Origin: Bacteroidales bacterium UBA6377
GTDB taxonomy: Bacteria; Bacteroidota; Bacteroidia; Bacteroidales; UBA932
Reading direction: 5' to 3'
NCBI GenBank assembly: GCA_002438805.1
Contig: DJQV01000022.1
Coordinates: 88,743 to 152,742, forward strand
DNA length: 64,000 nt
Every line of letters starts with the position of its first letter. Within the stretch, counting starts at the first letter, position 1. The notes under the pieces were generated by a model. The model was not told the DNA's origin, searched no databases, and saw only the letters and a program-made list of their open reading frames with translations. Positions 51,509 through 60,935 of the stretch are shown in pieces. Made by a program: the position numbers and the translations under genes.

Positions 51509-53372
51509 GACATTGATTATGGCCTGCCTCGCCTGCCTGTGCACCGGGGCAGCCGCACAACAGCTCAGTTCTCCCGACGGGAAGGTCGAGATAGGTTTTT
51601 CCCTGCTGCGTCAGGCCCCTTCAGGAGGCCCTATATACCCCGGAGACTCCCCTTTCTACGAGATCAGGTACGACGGAAAGCCGTTCCTGCTCCCCTCCCA
51701 CCTCGGCTTCGACCTCGGGGGAACAGCCGAACTGAAGCATTATCTTGCCGTGGAGGATGTCAAATACTCCGAACACCGCAGTGAATGGACTCCTGTATAC
51801 GGAGAACAGTCCACTTACCCGGACAACTACAACGAGATGCGGGTCTCCCTCAAGGAGACTCTCTACCCGGGACGGCGCATGGACATAGTTTTCCGGGCCT
51901 ACAATGAGGGGGCCGCCTTCCGCTACGAGATCCCTTCCCAGCCGGGGCTTGAGAAAATCGTGCTGACGGGCGAGAACACGGAATTCTCATTCCCCAAGTT
52001 TTCTTCAGTTTGGGAATCCCACGGACATGAGGGCAAATACTACAAGGTCTACCCGTCCGAAATCGCCCCGGGATGCGAACTTCCGCTCACATGCAAGACT
52101 GCGGACGGAATCTACGGAGCCATCATGGAAGCCGGTTGCAACCACTATCCCCGGGCTTATGTGGACGCAGCTTACGGACGCGCCAACATATTAAAGATCA
52201 GACTGCGCGGTGAGGCCAAGGGGGATGACGGGCTGACGAGCGGCTGGCGGGTCATCAGTCTGTCCGACAAACCCGGCGACCTGATGCTCAACAATTACCT
52301 GACCTACAATCTCAGCGAGCCGTGCGCCATAGAAGACACGGAGTGGATAAAGCCAGGCACCGCCATGCGCGAGACCACAATCTCCACCCCGGAAGCCTAC
52401 AAGATGATAGACTACTGCGAGTCCATGGGCATAGACTATATGATCTTCGACTGGGGATGGTATGGCAAGGCTTTCTCCCAGGAATCCTATCCGGGCAAGG
52501 TGAACGTCACCAACCCGTCCACCGGGGAGCCACGCCCGGGCCACCCGGGACTCGACCTGCAAGCCATCATAAAGTACGGCCAGGAGCACAATGTCGGCAT
52601 CTTCCTGTATGTCAACCATGAGGGCTGTGAGAGATATGCCGACGAGATTTTCCCTCTCTATGAGAAATGGGGAATCAAGGGCATCAAACCGGGTTTTGTC
52701 AACGTGGGCACGCAGGAGTGGCAGGAATGGACGGAGGAGCTCGTGGCAAAAGCGGCAAAATACCACCTTCTTGTGGACATCCACGACGCCTACCGCCCTG
52801 ACGGGCTCAGCCGCAAGTGGCCTAACCTTCTCACCCAGGAGGGAATCCACGGCACGGAGCAGGAGCCGAACGCCGACCATTCCACTATGCTTCCGTACAC
52901 CAGATACACCATCGGTGCCGGAGACTTCACCCCCGGATTCGCACGCAAGACTCTGCAGACGAGCTTCGCGCACCGGCTTGCGCTCGCCGTCATCTACTAC
53001 AGCCCGGCCCAGTTCCTCTTCTGGAACGAGCGCCTGACTGAAGACCACTACCGTCCGGAGCTTGAGTTCTGGAAAGATCTCCCTACCGTATGGGATCAGA
53101 CGGAGTTCCTCTGCGGAGAGATCGGAGAATTCGCCGTTGTGGCCCGTCGCAAAGGCGATGTCTGGTATGTCGGCGGCATCACCAACACCAACCCGAGAGC
53201 GCTCACTTTTGACTGCTCGTTTCTCGGAAAAGGCAAGTTCGAGGCCTGCATATATCAGGACGGGGAGGACGGAAGTGTGGAAATAAGCCGCAAGAAAGTC
53301 TCGTCGAAGTCCACCTTGGATTTCGACCTGATCCCTTCAGGAGGATTCACTATGAAAATCCGGAAGATCTGA
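51501..53372 (+). CDS. GH97 glycoside hydrolase (second copy)
   Basis: 623 residues, signal peptide MNRTLIMACLACLCTGAAAQ, then the GH97 fold: QLSSPDGKVEIGFSL, NDNYNEMRVSL-like sandwich segments, FDWGWYGKAFSQ in the barrel and LVDIHDAYRPDGLSRKWPN. As in the first copy, the retaining-type nucleophile position is glycine (IKPGFVN) and the HE motif of SusB is HD. The two copies differ widely (for example IKPGFVNVGTQEW against VKFGFVQVGSQVW), so they are not a recent duplication and probably have different linkages. It ends the plus-strand operon. Confidence 0.85.
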   Translation: MNRTLIMACLACLCTGAAAQQLSSPDGKVEIGFSLLRQAPSGGPIYPGDSPFYEIRYDGKPFLLPSHLGFDLGGTAELKHYLAVEDVKYSEHRSEWTPVYGEQSTYPDNYNEMRVSLKETLYPGRRMDIVFRAYNEGAAFRYEIPSQPGLEKIVLTGENTEFSFPKFSSVWESHGHEGKYYKVYPSEIAPGCELPLTCKTADGIYGAIMEAGCNHYPRAYVDAAYGRANILKIRLRGEAKGDDGLTSGWRVISLSDKPGDLMLNNYLTYNLSEPCAIEDTEWIKPGTAMRETTISTPEAYKMIDYCESMGIDYMIFDWGWYGKAFSQESYPGKVNVTNPSTGEPRPGHPGLDLQAIIKYGQEHNVGIFLYVNHEGCERYADEIFPLYEKWGIKGIKPGFVNVGTQEWQEWTEELVAKAAKYHLLVDIHDAYRPDGLSRKWPNLLTQEGIHGTEQEPNADHSTMLPYTRYTIGAGDFTPGFARKTLQTSFAHRLALAVIYYSPAQFLFWNERLTEDHYRPELEFWKDLPTVWDQTEFLCGEIGEFAVVARRKGDVWYVGGITNTNPRALTFDCSFLGKGKFEACIYQDGEDGSVEISRKKVSSKSTLDFDLIPSGGFTMKIRKI

Positions 53373-53508
53373 CGGGGTCGGCAGTCTGACTTTTCAGAAC
53401 CGCTGGACGTCCCACGGGATGATCTGACGGGGCTGGCAGCAGGCATCTGATCCACCAGTCTGCCATCCCGACAGCCCGTGGAACAATATGGCGGCGTGGA
53501 ACATCGCC

Positions 53509-53625
53509 GTGCGCACGAAACTGATACGGTGCGCACCAGACCCCTTAGTGCGCACGGCAAAAGTTCTCCGCCATTCCCGTGCGCACGAGAGCCCTTTCCA
53601 CGCACGGTATTGACTTCGTGCGCAC
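53509..53625. repeat. GTGCGCAC palindrome cluster
   Basis: GTGCGCAC at 53509, 53529, 53548, 53579 and 53618, mostly flanked as CCGTGCGCACGG-like. Spacing is irregular (19-39 nt). The same octamer is clustered in the HU-type gene linker and appears singly near 37008 and 53938. Confidence 0.85.
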
Positions 53626-53766
53626 GGGACAGAGGGTAAGAGAGATAAAGCGCAGGAGGTAGTCGTATAGACAGACGGCAGGTGCTGCAGGGCACAGGGG
53701 GGGGGCTGGGGCTCGAAACAAAAGCCTCGCCACTGTCACCTTCGTCCATGCGAGGACACTATCCAT

Positions 53767-53887
53767 AGGTTGGGGTATTTATGGCGATTTTTACCCCTAC
53801 CTTCTGGAGGCACCGCCAATGCATGGCGCTCTGCGGCATCCAGCCGGCAAAGGTTGGGGTGTTTTTCCCTCTTTTCTCCCCTACCTC
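53767..53887. repeat. Composite palindromic repeat, copy 5
   Basis: AGGTTGGGGTA from 53767 pairs with TACCCCTACCT, and AGGTTGGGGT from 53851 pairs with CCCCTACCT ending at 53887. The middle contains the inverted family core CATGGCGCTCTGCGGCA. Confidence 0.85.
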
Positions 53888-54050
53888 AGACCAGCGCCAA
53901 GCACCTGCACCGCTCCGTACGCAACTAAGTCCTCTCCCGTGCGCACAGGATGTGACGGAAGGGCTCGGAATGTGGAGAGAGGCACACGGGACAAGGTACT
54001 CGCTGGACGGAAGGTTTGCGCTGGGCTCGGGAAACATTGAGTTTGCCGGG

Positions 54051-54086
54051 CAAAAATCAAGGCAGGCCGGAGTTCCGACCTGCCTT
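54051..54086 (-). terminator. Terminator of the SusC/SusD operon
   Basis: On the minus strand AAGGCAGG and CCTGCCTT form an 8-bp perfect outer stem with an imperfect inner extension, followed by GATTTTTG. It lies about 60 nt beyond the susD-like stop codon. Confidence 0.75.
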
Positions 54087-54147
54087 AAGCAATCGTTAAG
54101 TAATCTTTAAAAAAGTTGCCGCTTGCTGAAATCAGCAGTTTCAACAA

Positions 54148-56028
54148 CTATTCCCAGCCTGGATTGTTGTGGAGTTCCTTGCCGTTTGACAGGGAGTTCA
54201 GCCAGGAGAGCGGGATAGGACGTAGGCTGAACTTGGCGTTGGTAGCCGCGCTCAGGTCGGTCTTCATGATGCCGCCGTAGATGTTGTTGACATCCCAGTT
54301 GTACTCGAGAACCCTCTCGGCGAGCTTGCCGGTACGGGTAAGGTCGTTCCAGCGGGACACCTCCCCGAAGAGTTCGAGAGCCCTTTCCTGAAGCACGTCA
54401 TCGATGGTGACTGTCCCCTCGTAAAGCTTGAGACCAGGCTCCGGAGCATCGAAGGCAGCCCTTTCACGCACCTTGTTGATGTACCTGAGGGCCTTGTCGT
54501 TGTCTCCGAGATTGACAGCGGCTTCGGCGGCAATCAGGTAAGTCTCGGCCAGACGGGCGAGGTATATGTCCCTGCTGCCGTATGAAACGGTTCCGGAAGC
54601 ATTGAACTGGGTGTAGCAGTCTTTGAACTTCCACACTGGAATCCATGCACGGGAAGAAGAATTGCCGCTCTGGTAGCCGGTGATGTAGTAATCATCGTTG
54701 CCGGCATCACGATAGGACTTCTCTGCAAGCGAGCCGGTCGGGTAGTTGTAGATATAACGGCCCTCGGTCTGCGCAGTGCTCTTCTCGGAAGCGGTGTAGA
54801 AGTGATTGTTGTCGAAGCTGACGCTTGACCCCTCTTTCTTGGAGAAGGTCTTGCCGTCCTGCGGCACAGGGAAGAGGAGAACCGGGTCGCCCTCCGGCAC
54901 GGTGCCGTTCTTGTTGGTGCTCTGGAAATAGTTCACACCATACTGGCGACCATCGATCGAAGTGGCCGCATCCCCGTTATACGGAGACATGAATGTCACC
55001 TCGGCCCTGTGGTCTTTCTTCCAGTCGAAGAGCAGATAGGCATACTTCGTAGGCATCACGGAAGCCCAGTCGTTGCAGTAGATGGAAGAGAACGCAATGT
55101 CCTGCCACCCCTCACGGTATACGAAGAGGTAGAACTCGCTCCAGATGTTGGTGTAAGCGCCAGGTGCATTGTTGAAGTTGAGGCAGAAGATGATCTCATC
55201 GTTGACCTCGTTGCTCTGGCGATGTACCATGGCGTAGTCGTCAAGAAGGGCGTGGCCGGACTTCTCTATCACCATCTCGGCATCATCAAGCGCGAGATCG
55301 AAGTCGCTCTTGCCTTTGCCGTAAGACTGATAGCCACGTGTCAAGTACACCAGAGAGCGCAGATGCAGGGCGGCGGCCTTCGATACCCTTCCATGCTCGG
55401 AAGCAGGCTGCTTCATCGGAAGGTCTGAATCCAGAACATCCTGTAGATCAGCGAGTATCTGGCCGTAGAACTTCTCCGGCCCGTCAAGCTGCGCAGTGGT
55501 AGAAGGAGACATGGTCTCTTCGAGGATAAGAGGCCCCTGGCCGAAATTGCGCACGATCTCGAAGAGGAAAAGCGCACGCAGGTACTTCGCCTCAGCCACT
55601 CTCTTGGCAAGGAGCGACGCATCCATACCGTCACGCGGATCCGTCTCTTTGGTGATTACGGAAGAAGCACGGCCGATGGCAGCGTTTGCATTCTTGAGTG
55701 CGGCATACAGGGCATCCCAATAGGCGCTCACTGTCGCATTGTCGCTATAGTAGGTGACATACTGGTTGAGCTGGTTCGTGGAATTTCCGTTGTTCTGTGT
55801 CGAAATGTCCGTCCCGAGCTGGCTCAAAGAGTACCAGGTGGTTGTGTTGTATATGCTGGCGAGACTGTTGTAGGCACCGCGCACAAGGCTCTCATATCCG
55901 GCAGGCGTAGCGAAGTATGCCTCAGCCGACTGGTTGGAGATGTTTTCCTCATCAAGGAAAGACGAGCAGGATGACAAGGCGGAAGCCATGGCGACAAGCG
56001 CGCCGATAAGAATGTATTTTGTTTTCAT
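54148..56028 (-). CDS. SusD/RagB-family glycan-binding lipoprotein
   Basis: 626 residues. The lipobox is LSSC (cysteine at about residue 21), so it is a lipoprotein exposed at the outer-membrane surface, where it caps the SusC transporter and binds glycan. The fold is typical: N-terminal TPR-like helices (ESLVRGAYNSLASIYN, SAYWDALYAALKNANAAIGRA, AEAKYLRALFLFEIVRNFGQGPLI), a central variable binding region and the C-terminal ETYLIAAEAAVNLGDNDKALRYINKVRERA with RALELFGEVSRWNDLTRTG. It is somewhat longer than average (about 550). It follows the SusC-like gene by 12 nt and ends in a terminator. Confidence 0.96.
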   Translation of the reverse strand: MKTKYILIGALVAMASALSSCSSFLDEENISNQSAEAYFATPAGYESLVRGAYNSLASIYNTTTWYSLSQLGTDISTQNNGNSTNQLNQYVTYYSDNATVSAYWDALYAALKNANAAIGRASSVITKETDPRDGMDASLLAKRVAEAKYLRALFLFEIVRNFGQGPLILEETMSPSTTAQLDGPEKFYGQILADLQDVLDSDLPMKQPASEHGRVSKAAALHLRSLVYLTRGYQSYGKGKSDFDLALDDAEMVIEKSGHALLDDYAMVHRQSNEVNDEIIFCLNFNNAPGAYTNIWSEFYLFVYREGWQDIAFSSIYCNDWASVMPTKYAYLLFDWKKDHRAEVTFMSPYNGDAATSIDGRQYGVNYFQSTNKNGTVPEGDPVLLFPVPQDGKTFSKKEGSSVSFDNNHFYTASEKSTAQTEGRYIYNYPTGSLAEKSYRDAGNDDYYITGYQSGNSSSRAWIPVWKFKDCYTQFNASGTVSYGSRDIYLARLAETYLIAAEAAVNLGDNDKALRYINKVRERAAFDAPEPGLKLYEGTVTIDDVLQERALELFGEVSRWNDLTRTGKLAERVLEYNWDVNNIYGGIMKTDLSAATNAKFSLRPIPLSWLNSLSNGKELHNNPGWE

Positions 56029-56040
56029 CTCATTCTGAAA

Positions 56041-59000
56041 TTAAAATCCGACATTGACTCCGAAGATGAGGTTGCAGGTCATGAAATCCGAAGAGTTGAT
56101 CGATACTGTCATCTGCTCCGGATTGAAGCAGTACCTGTCACACCAGATATACGGATTCTGGACTGTCGCATACACGCGGAGGTTGCTGAGTTTCAGCTTG
56201 TCAAGTAGCTTCTTGTCAAAAGTATATCCGAGAGAAGCGTAGTTGAACTTCACGAAATCGGTCTTTGAGAGACGATGCGAAGATGTGGCCATATTCTCAT
56301 TGTTGCCCCATGTGGCGCTGCGGTAATTGGCATAGATACCGGCATTGCTCGGCTGATGCCGCTCATTGGACGGATTCTCCGGTGTCCAGTAATTTCCTTT
56401 CAAGTTGTTGAAGTTCTGGGTATTGCCCTCAAGAGCGTAAGAAACATAGAACTGATTCCTCATCTTTGCCCCGCTCTGGAAAGACATCTGGAAAGAGAGG
56501 TCGAAATTCTTGTAGCGGAAGGTGTTGGTCATACCTCCGGTCCAGTCAGGAGTGCGCTTGCCGTTTATCACACGGTCAGCATCGGTGATCTTGCCGTCCT
56601 TGTTGAGATCGAGCGGCTTGTACTGTCCCGGGGTGCAGCCGTACTTGGCAGCTTCCTCGGCCTCGTCAAGCTGCCAGATACCGACGGTCATGAGGCTGTA
56701 GTTGATATCGATAGGCTGGCCGATGATCCAGAGGTTCTTGTAGTCACCCTCCATGCCCTGGAGAGACTCGCCATAAGTGGAAAGGTCCTCCTTGAACTGG
56801 AGATCAACGATCTCGTTGCGGTTGTAGGCGAAGTTCAGCTGGGTCACCCAGGAGAAGTCGCTCGTGCGGATGTTCTCTGTATTGAGAAGAACTTCGACAC
56901 CGGAGTTGCGTACCGAGCCCACATTTGCCTTGACGGACTTGTAGCCCGAAGTGGACGGGATGGTCTTGTTCATGATGAGGTCGGAGGTGAGACGGTTGTA
57001 ATAGTCCACAGAACCAGAGATCCTGTCTTTCAGGAAGCCGAAGTCAACACCGACATTGATTTCGCTCGTACGCTCCCATCCAAGATCGAGATTTCGCAGG
57101 TTGTTAGGGACGTAAGCCGTGCTCGTGGAGTTGCCGAAAGTGTAGTACAGCACGCTGCTGATCGAGCCTTGGGTCTGGTACGGGGAGACGTTGTCGTTTC
57201 CGGTCTGACCATAGCTCAGACGGAGCTTGAGATTGTTGACCCATGAGAGGTCTTTCATGAAATCCTCCTGCGTCACCCTCCATGCAAGGGCCACGGAAGG
57301 GAATGCACCCCACTTGTGTCCGGAAGCCAATTTGGATGAGCCATCGTAGCGGACGCTGGCAGAAAGATAATACTTGTCAGCATAGACGTAATTGGCCCTG
57401 AACATATAAGACATCAGGCTGTACTTCGAATAACCTGAAGTAGCGGAATTTTCCTTGGCACCGCCCTTGAGATTGTACCACAAAGAATTGTAGCTCAACC
57501 CGTTTCCAACGCCGCGAAGAGCCTCGTACTCGTTCTGTGCCATCGAGAAGATGCCGGACACGTCAAATCTGTGCACCCCGATCTCCTTGCGGTATGTGAT
57601 CTGGTTGTCCCACACCCAGTCGGTGGTGGAGTTCTTGGCGTAGTTGCTGGTGGCATCATTGGTGCCCTTGTTGGCCTTGGTATAACGGCCCCTGTACTGC
57701 CCAATCTCGGCTATACGGATATTCGGGGAGAATGTGGTCTTGAGAGACATCCCCTCAAACGGGAGGATTTCCAGGAACGCATTTCCGAACATGTTGTAGG
57801 TCTTTGTCCTGTTGGTCTCGTTCTGCTGGGTGACAAGGGCATTGTACTGCCCGTTGGAGTATGCCCACTCTTCTTCACCGGTGATGAGGTTGGTCGGATG
57901 ATAAGTCGGGCGGAGACGGACAGCATCCTGAAGAAGATCGGAATTGCCCGTGTTCCTCAATGAGTACGTCCCGTACATGTTCACGCCGAACTTGAGATAA
58001 TCCACAGGCTTCACGTCGATGGCTGCCCTGACATTGTATCTGGAATATTCCTGAGGGTCAATCATTCCATCCTCGAAATAATAGCCGGTCGAGAGGGAGT
58101 ATGTTGCCTTGTCGCTTCCGCCCGAGGCTGAAAGGGTGTGGTTCGTCATTGCAGCCGGGTGGGATATTGCGTCCACCCAGTCATAGTAGTTGTGGTCCTG
58201 GATGGCCTTGAGTTCGGACGCGGTGAAGATCTCGCTGTCCGGAGCGTACTCATAAGTCGTCTTGTTGCGTTTCGCCTCGCGGGCGATCTGCACATACTCG
58301 TCGCCGGACATCATCTCCGGCATGTTCGTATACTGGCGTACTCCGACATAGCCGCTGTAGTCGATCTTGACACCGCCGGCCTTGCCGCGCTTGGTGGTGA
58401 CAAGCACTACACCGTTGGTGGCACGTGAACCGTATATGGCTGTGGATGAGGCATCTTTTAGAATATCGATGCGCTCGATATCGTCAGGGTTGATGCTCGA
58501 AAGGGATGCGCCCTGCACACCGTCCACCACAACGAGCGGAGACGTGCTGCCGCTGATGGTGTTGAGGCCTCGGATGAGGATGTTGTATTCTCCGCCCGGT
58601 TTGCTGTTGGAGCGCTGGATCTGTACTCCCGGGAGGGTTCCCTGCATGGCGCCGACAGCATCGGCCATTCCTCCCTTGACAAGGGCGTCATTGGACACGG
58701 AACTTACTGAACCTGTAAGGTCGATTTTCTTGACTGAACCATACCCCACCACGACGGTCTCTTCGAGGAGGGTGGAGTCTTCGGTGAGCTTGACGGTCAT
58801 GCCGTCCTTGAGCTTGGCGTGCGCTTCCTGGTAGCCCAGGATGCTGACAATAATAGGAGTGCCCTCGGCTGCGCGGATGGTGAACTTGCCGTCAAGGTCG
58901 GTGGCGACTCCGTTGGACGTCCCCTCGACGATCACAGCCGCACCGGCCACGGGATTGCCTCCCGCATCGACGACCTTGCCCGAGAGCGGACTCTGCGCAA

Positions 59001-59073
59001 ACGCCTCCATGCACGGCAGCATCAGCGCCGCGGAAAGTATCGCGATCAGAGCTTTCTTGATTGAGATCTTCAT
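56041..59073 (-). CDS. SusC/RagA-family TonB-dependent outer-membrane transporter
   Basis: 1010 residues: signal peptide (LIAILSAALMLPCMEAFAQ), carboxypeptidase-D-like beta-sandwich (SGKVVDAGGNPVAGAAVIVEG), TonB box region LEETVVVGYGSVKK, plug domain with IQRSNSKPGGEYNILIRGLNT and VDGVQGASLSSINPDDIERIDILKDAS, and a 22-strand barrel ending in an aromatic residue (NLIFGVNVGF). There is no DUF4880 or STN signalling domain before the sandwich, so it does not itself act on an anti-sigma factor. With the SusD-like protein it imports oligosaccharides released by the surface enzymes. It lies between GH88 (20 nt) and susD (12 nt). Confidence 0.97.
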   Translation of the reverse strand: MKISIKKALIAILSAALMLPCMEAFAQSPLSGKVVDAGGNPVAGAAVIVEGTSNGVATDLDGKFTIRAAEGTPIIVSILGYQEAHAKLKDGMTVKLTEDSTLLEETVVVGYGSVKKIDLTGSVSSVSNDALVKGGMADAVGAMQGTLPGVQIQRSNSKPGGEYNILIRGLNTISGSTSPLVVVDGVQGASLSSINPDDIERIDILKDASSTAIYGSRATNGVVLVTTKRGKAGGVKIDYSGYVGVRQYTNMPEMMSGDEYVQIAREAKRNKTTYEYAPDSEIFTASELKAIQDHNYYDWVDAISHPAAMTNHTLSASGGSDKATYSLSTGYYFEDGMIDPQEYSRYNVRAAIDVKPVDYLKFGVNMYGTYSLRNTGNSDLLQDAVRLRPTYHPTNLITGEEEWAYSNGQYNALVTQQNETNRTKTYNMFGNAFLEILPFEGMSLKTTFSPNIRIAEIGQYRGRYTKANKGTNDATSNYAKNSTTDWVWDNQITYRKEIGVHRFDVSGIFSMAQNEYEALRGVGNGLSYNSLWYNLKGGAKENSATSGYSKYSLMSYMFRANYVYADKYYLSASVRYDGSSKLASGHKWGAFPSVALAWRVTQEDFMKDLSWVNNLKLRLSYGQTGNDNVSPYQTQGSISSVLYYTFGNSTSTAYVPNNLRNLDLGWERTSEINVGVDFGFLKDRISGSVDYYNRLTSDLIMNKTIPSTSGYKSVKANVGSVRNSGVEVLLNTENIRTSDFSWVTQLNFAYNRNEIVDLQFKEDLSTYGESLQGMEGDYKNLWIIGQPIDINYSLMTVGIWQLDEAEEAAKYGCTPGQYKPLDLNKDGKITDADRVINGKRTPDWTGGMTNTFRYKNFDLSFQMSFQSGAKMRNQFYVSYALEGNTQNFNNLKGNYWTPENPSNERHQPSNAGIYANYRSATWGNNENMATSSHRLSKTDFVKFNYASLGYTFDKKLLDKLKLSNLRVYATVQNPYIWCDRYCFNPEQMTVSINSSDFMTCNLIFGVNVGF

Positions 59074-59093
59074 ACTCTTTGGTTTTTGAAGTG

Positions 59094-60269
59094 TTAATTT
59101 GATATGGTCTTGAGCCTCATCAAGGCTTCAATATAATAGTAATCGGCATAACTGATCGATGCATCGATCTCATACCCGTTCGGCTTGTGGCCGGTGGCAT
59201 GGAGAAGGAAGGCTGAGCACTGGTCTCCTGCCCTGTACGGAGCTGCGGAGAGGGTCTTGAGCGTGCGCTTCGCCTCCTTAAGGTAGCGTTTCGCCTGATC
59301 TTTCGGGAGATAGCTCTGGAGTTCGAGGAGAGCGGAAGCCACGATGGCCGCCGCCGAGCAGTCCCTCGGCTGGTCCTTGAGCTGCTCCCCGGCCTCGAAG
59401 TCCCAATACGGGATCCCGTCCTCCGGCAGGCGTGCCAGATAGGTTTCAGTGGCATGCACGGCAGTGTCAAGGAAACGTTTGTCCTTGGTGAAACGGTAGG
59501 CCATGGTGAACCCGTACACGGCCCAGGCCTGCCCACGCGCCCACATTGTCTCATCCTTCCACCCCTGGTGCGTGTGGCCGGCGAGAAATTCTCCCGTGTC
59601 AGGATCGAAAACGGTCACGTGGTATGTGGACCAGTCCTCACGGAACTGGTATTTCATCGTCGTCTCGGCATGGCGGAAAGCTATCTCGTACAGATCCTGA
59701 CGGTCGCAGTTCTGTGCCACCCAGAACAGGAGTTCGAGGTTGAGCATGTTGTCTATGATGGTGTTGTGCCTCCATCCCATCTTCTTGACCATGTTGGGCC
59801 ATGAGAGGATGGATCCGACCTTGGGGTTGTAGAGCGTGGCGAGAGAGTCCGCGGCGCTCACCAGGGCATCGAGGTACTTCTTCTCGCCCGTGATGCGGTA
59901 GGCGCTGCCGATGCTCGGCATCACCATGAATCCCACATCGTGGCTGTGCGGCGTGCGGTATGCGACCGGCATGATGGCATCGGTGACCTTCAGCGCGTTG
60001 TCCCGGAACAGGGTGTCGCCCGTACCCTCGTAGAGGTACCAGAGCTCCCCGGGCCAGAACCCGCATGTCCAGCCGCCCGGACGCGTAAATTTCCAGGTGG
60101 ACGAACCCGCGTCCACGGAATTCGGGATCATATCCGGAGATGAAACAACTTCCAATGTCCGGGCGGCCTGCTTCGCACAGTAATCAATCGCCGACTGCAC
60201 AGGGGAAGAGCACCCCTGCGCGGCAGCGAACCAACCAATAATATTAACCAAAATCAGAATCCTTTTCAT
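59094..60269 (-). CDS. GH88 unsaturated uronyl hydrolase
   Basis: 391 residues. The N terminus is hydrophobic and ends in GCSS, a probable lipoprotein signal. The alpha6/alpha6 barrel pattern of GH88 is present: TRPGGWTCGFWPGELWYLYE, PHSHDVGFMVMPSIG with a catalytic-type Asp, GWRHNTIIDNMLNLELLFW with the second Asp, HQGWKDETMWARGQAWAVYGF, and DCSAAAIVASALLELQ. These enzymes remove the 4,5-unsaturated uronic acid left by polysaccharide lyases. This fits the lyase-like domain in the GH3 fusion and points to a uronic-acid-containing substrate. It is 7 nt after the sigma-factor gene and before the SusC-like gene. Confidence 0.93.
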   Translation of the reverse strand: MKRILILVNIIGWFAAAQGCSSPVQSAIDYCAKQAARTLEVVSSPDMIPNSVDAGSSTWKFTRPGGWTCGFWPGELWYLYEGTGDTLFRDNALKVTDAIMPVAYRTPHSHDVGFMVMPSIGSAYRITGEKKYLDALVSAADSLATLYNPKVGSILSWPNMVKKMGWRHNTIIDNMLNLELLFWVAQNCDRQDLYEIAFRHAETTMKYQFREDWSTYHVTVFDPDTGEFLAGHTHQGWKDETMWARGQAWAVYGFTMAYRFTKDKRFLDTAVHATETYLARLPEDGIPYWDFEAGEQLKDQPRDCSAAAIVASALLELQSYLPKDQAKRYLKEAKRTLKTLSAAPYRAGDQCSAFLLHATGHKPNGYEIDASISYADYYYIEALMRLKTISN

Positions 60270-60276
60270 ATTCTCT

Positions 60277-60801
60277 TTAACTATATTGCATTTTTACGGT
60301 CTGGCGGACATCGCGGCGGGCGCGGAAGATATGGTTCTCCACTGTCCGACGGCTGATCTCAAGGCTGTCCGATATGTCCGGCACGGACCAGCCGCGATGG
60401 ACATACAGCACGAACACCTCGGCCATCTTGGAAGGCATCTTCCTGATGCAGTCCGCTTCTATGCGCTCCAGCTCGTCCGCAGCCACCTGCTCGTCCGTCA
60501 CACGGCTTGAACGCTGGGCATGCCCGGCAAAATACTCCTGCGCCTTGCGTATGCTGGCATGATGCCTGAGAAAATCGATGACCTGGTTGCGCGCGATCGT
60601 ATACACCAGACGCGGGGCCTGCTCCCTGTCGATCTCAGTATCCGAAGTCAGCAGCCTGACGAAAGTGTCTTGTGCGAGATCCTCTGCATCCGCCTGACGA
60701 CCATCGCCTATACGACGGAGAATGTAACGTCTAACGGCATCATACATCTCGGTGTAGATGTCGGAAACAAGCTTATCCCTGTATGTGAGGAGACAGTCCA
60801 T
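60277..60801 (-). CDS. ECF-type sigma-70 factor
   Basis: 174 residues from the ATG at 60801 (the frame is open for 30 codons more upstream). Region 2 is seen in YDAVRRYILRRIGDGRQADAEDLAQDTFVRLL and IARNQVIDFLRHH; region 4 in MPSKMAEVFVLYVHRGWSVPDISDSLEISRRTVENHIFRA. No FecR-type anti-sigma gene lies next to it, unlike most ECF sigma factors linked to SusC/SusD pairs. It is the first gene of the run sigma, GH88, SusC, SusD, so it may drive its own operon or be controlled by other means. The locus also has a hybrid two-component regulator. Confidence 0.9.
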   Translation of the reverse strand: MDCLLTYRDKLVSDIYTEMYDAVRRYILRRIGDGRQADAEDLAQDTFVRLLTSDTEIDREQAPRLVYTIARNQVIDFLRHHASIRKAQEYFAGHAQRSSRVTDEQVAADELERIEADCIRKMPSKMAEVFVLYVHRGWSVPDISDSLEISRRTVENHIFRARRDVRQTVKMQYS

Positions 60802-60935
60802 CGTGCCATTAATCGTGTAGTGCAAAGATGGGGAGATGGAGCCGGACGGACGGCCACAATATCGCACAAAAAACGGGACATTCTGTAACATGCCCCGTCC
60901 ACAGCGCCGTAGAACAGCGTTTTTTCAATAACGGC

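Larger units (their letters stand above)
53373..54147. other. Convergent intergenic region with palindromes and terminator
   Basis: It holds a near-identical 19-bp direct repeat (GATCTGACGGGG-type, at 53366 and 53421), five GTGCGCAC sites within 53509-53625 and one near 53938, an eight-G tract near 53698, composite palindrome copy 5, and the terminator of the SusC/SusD operon. No coding sequence is supported. Confidence 0.65.
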
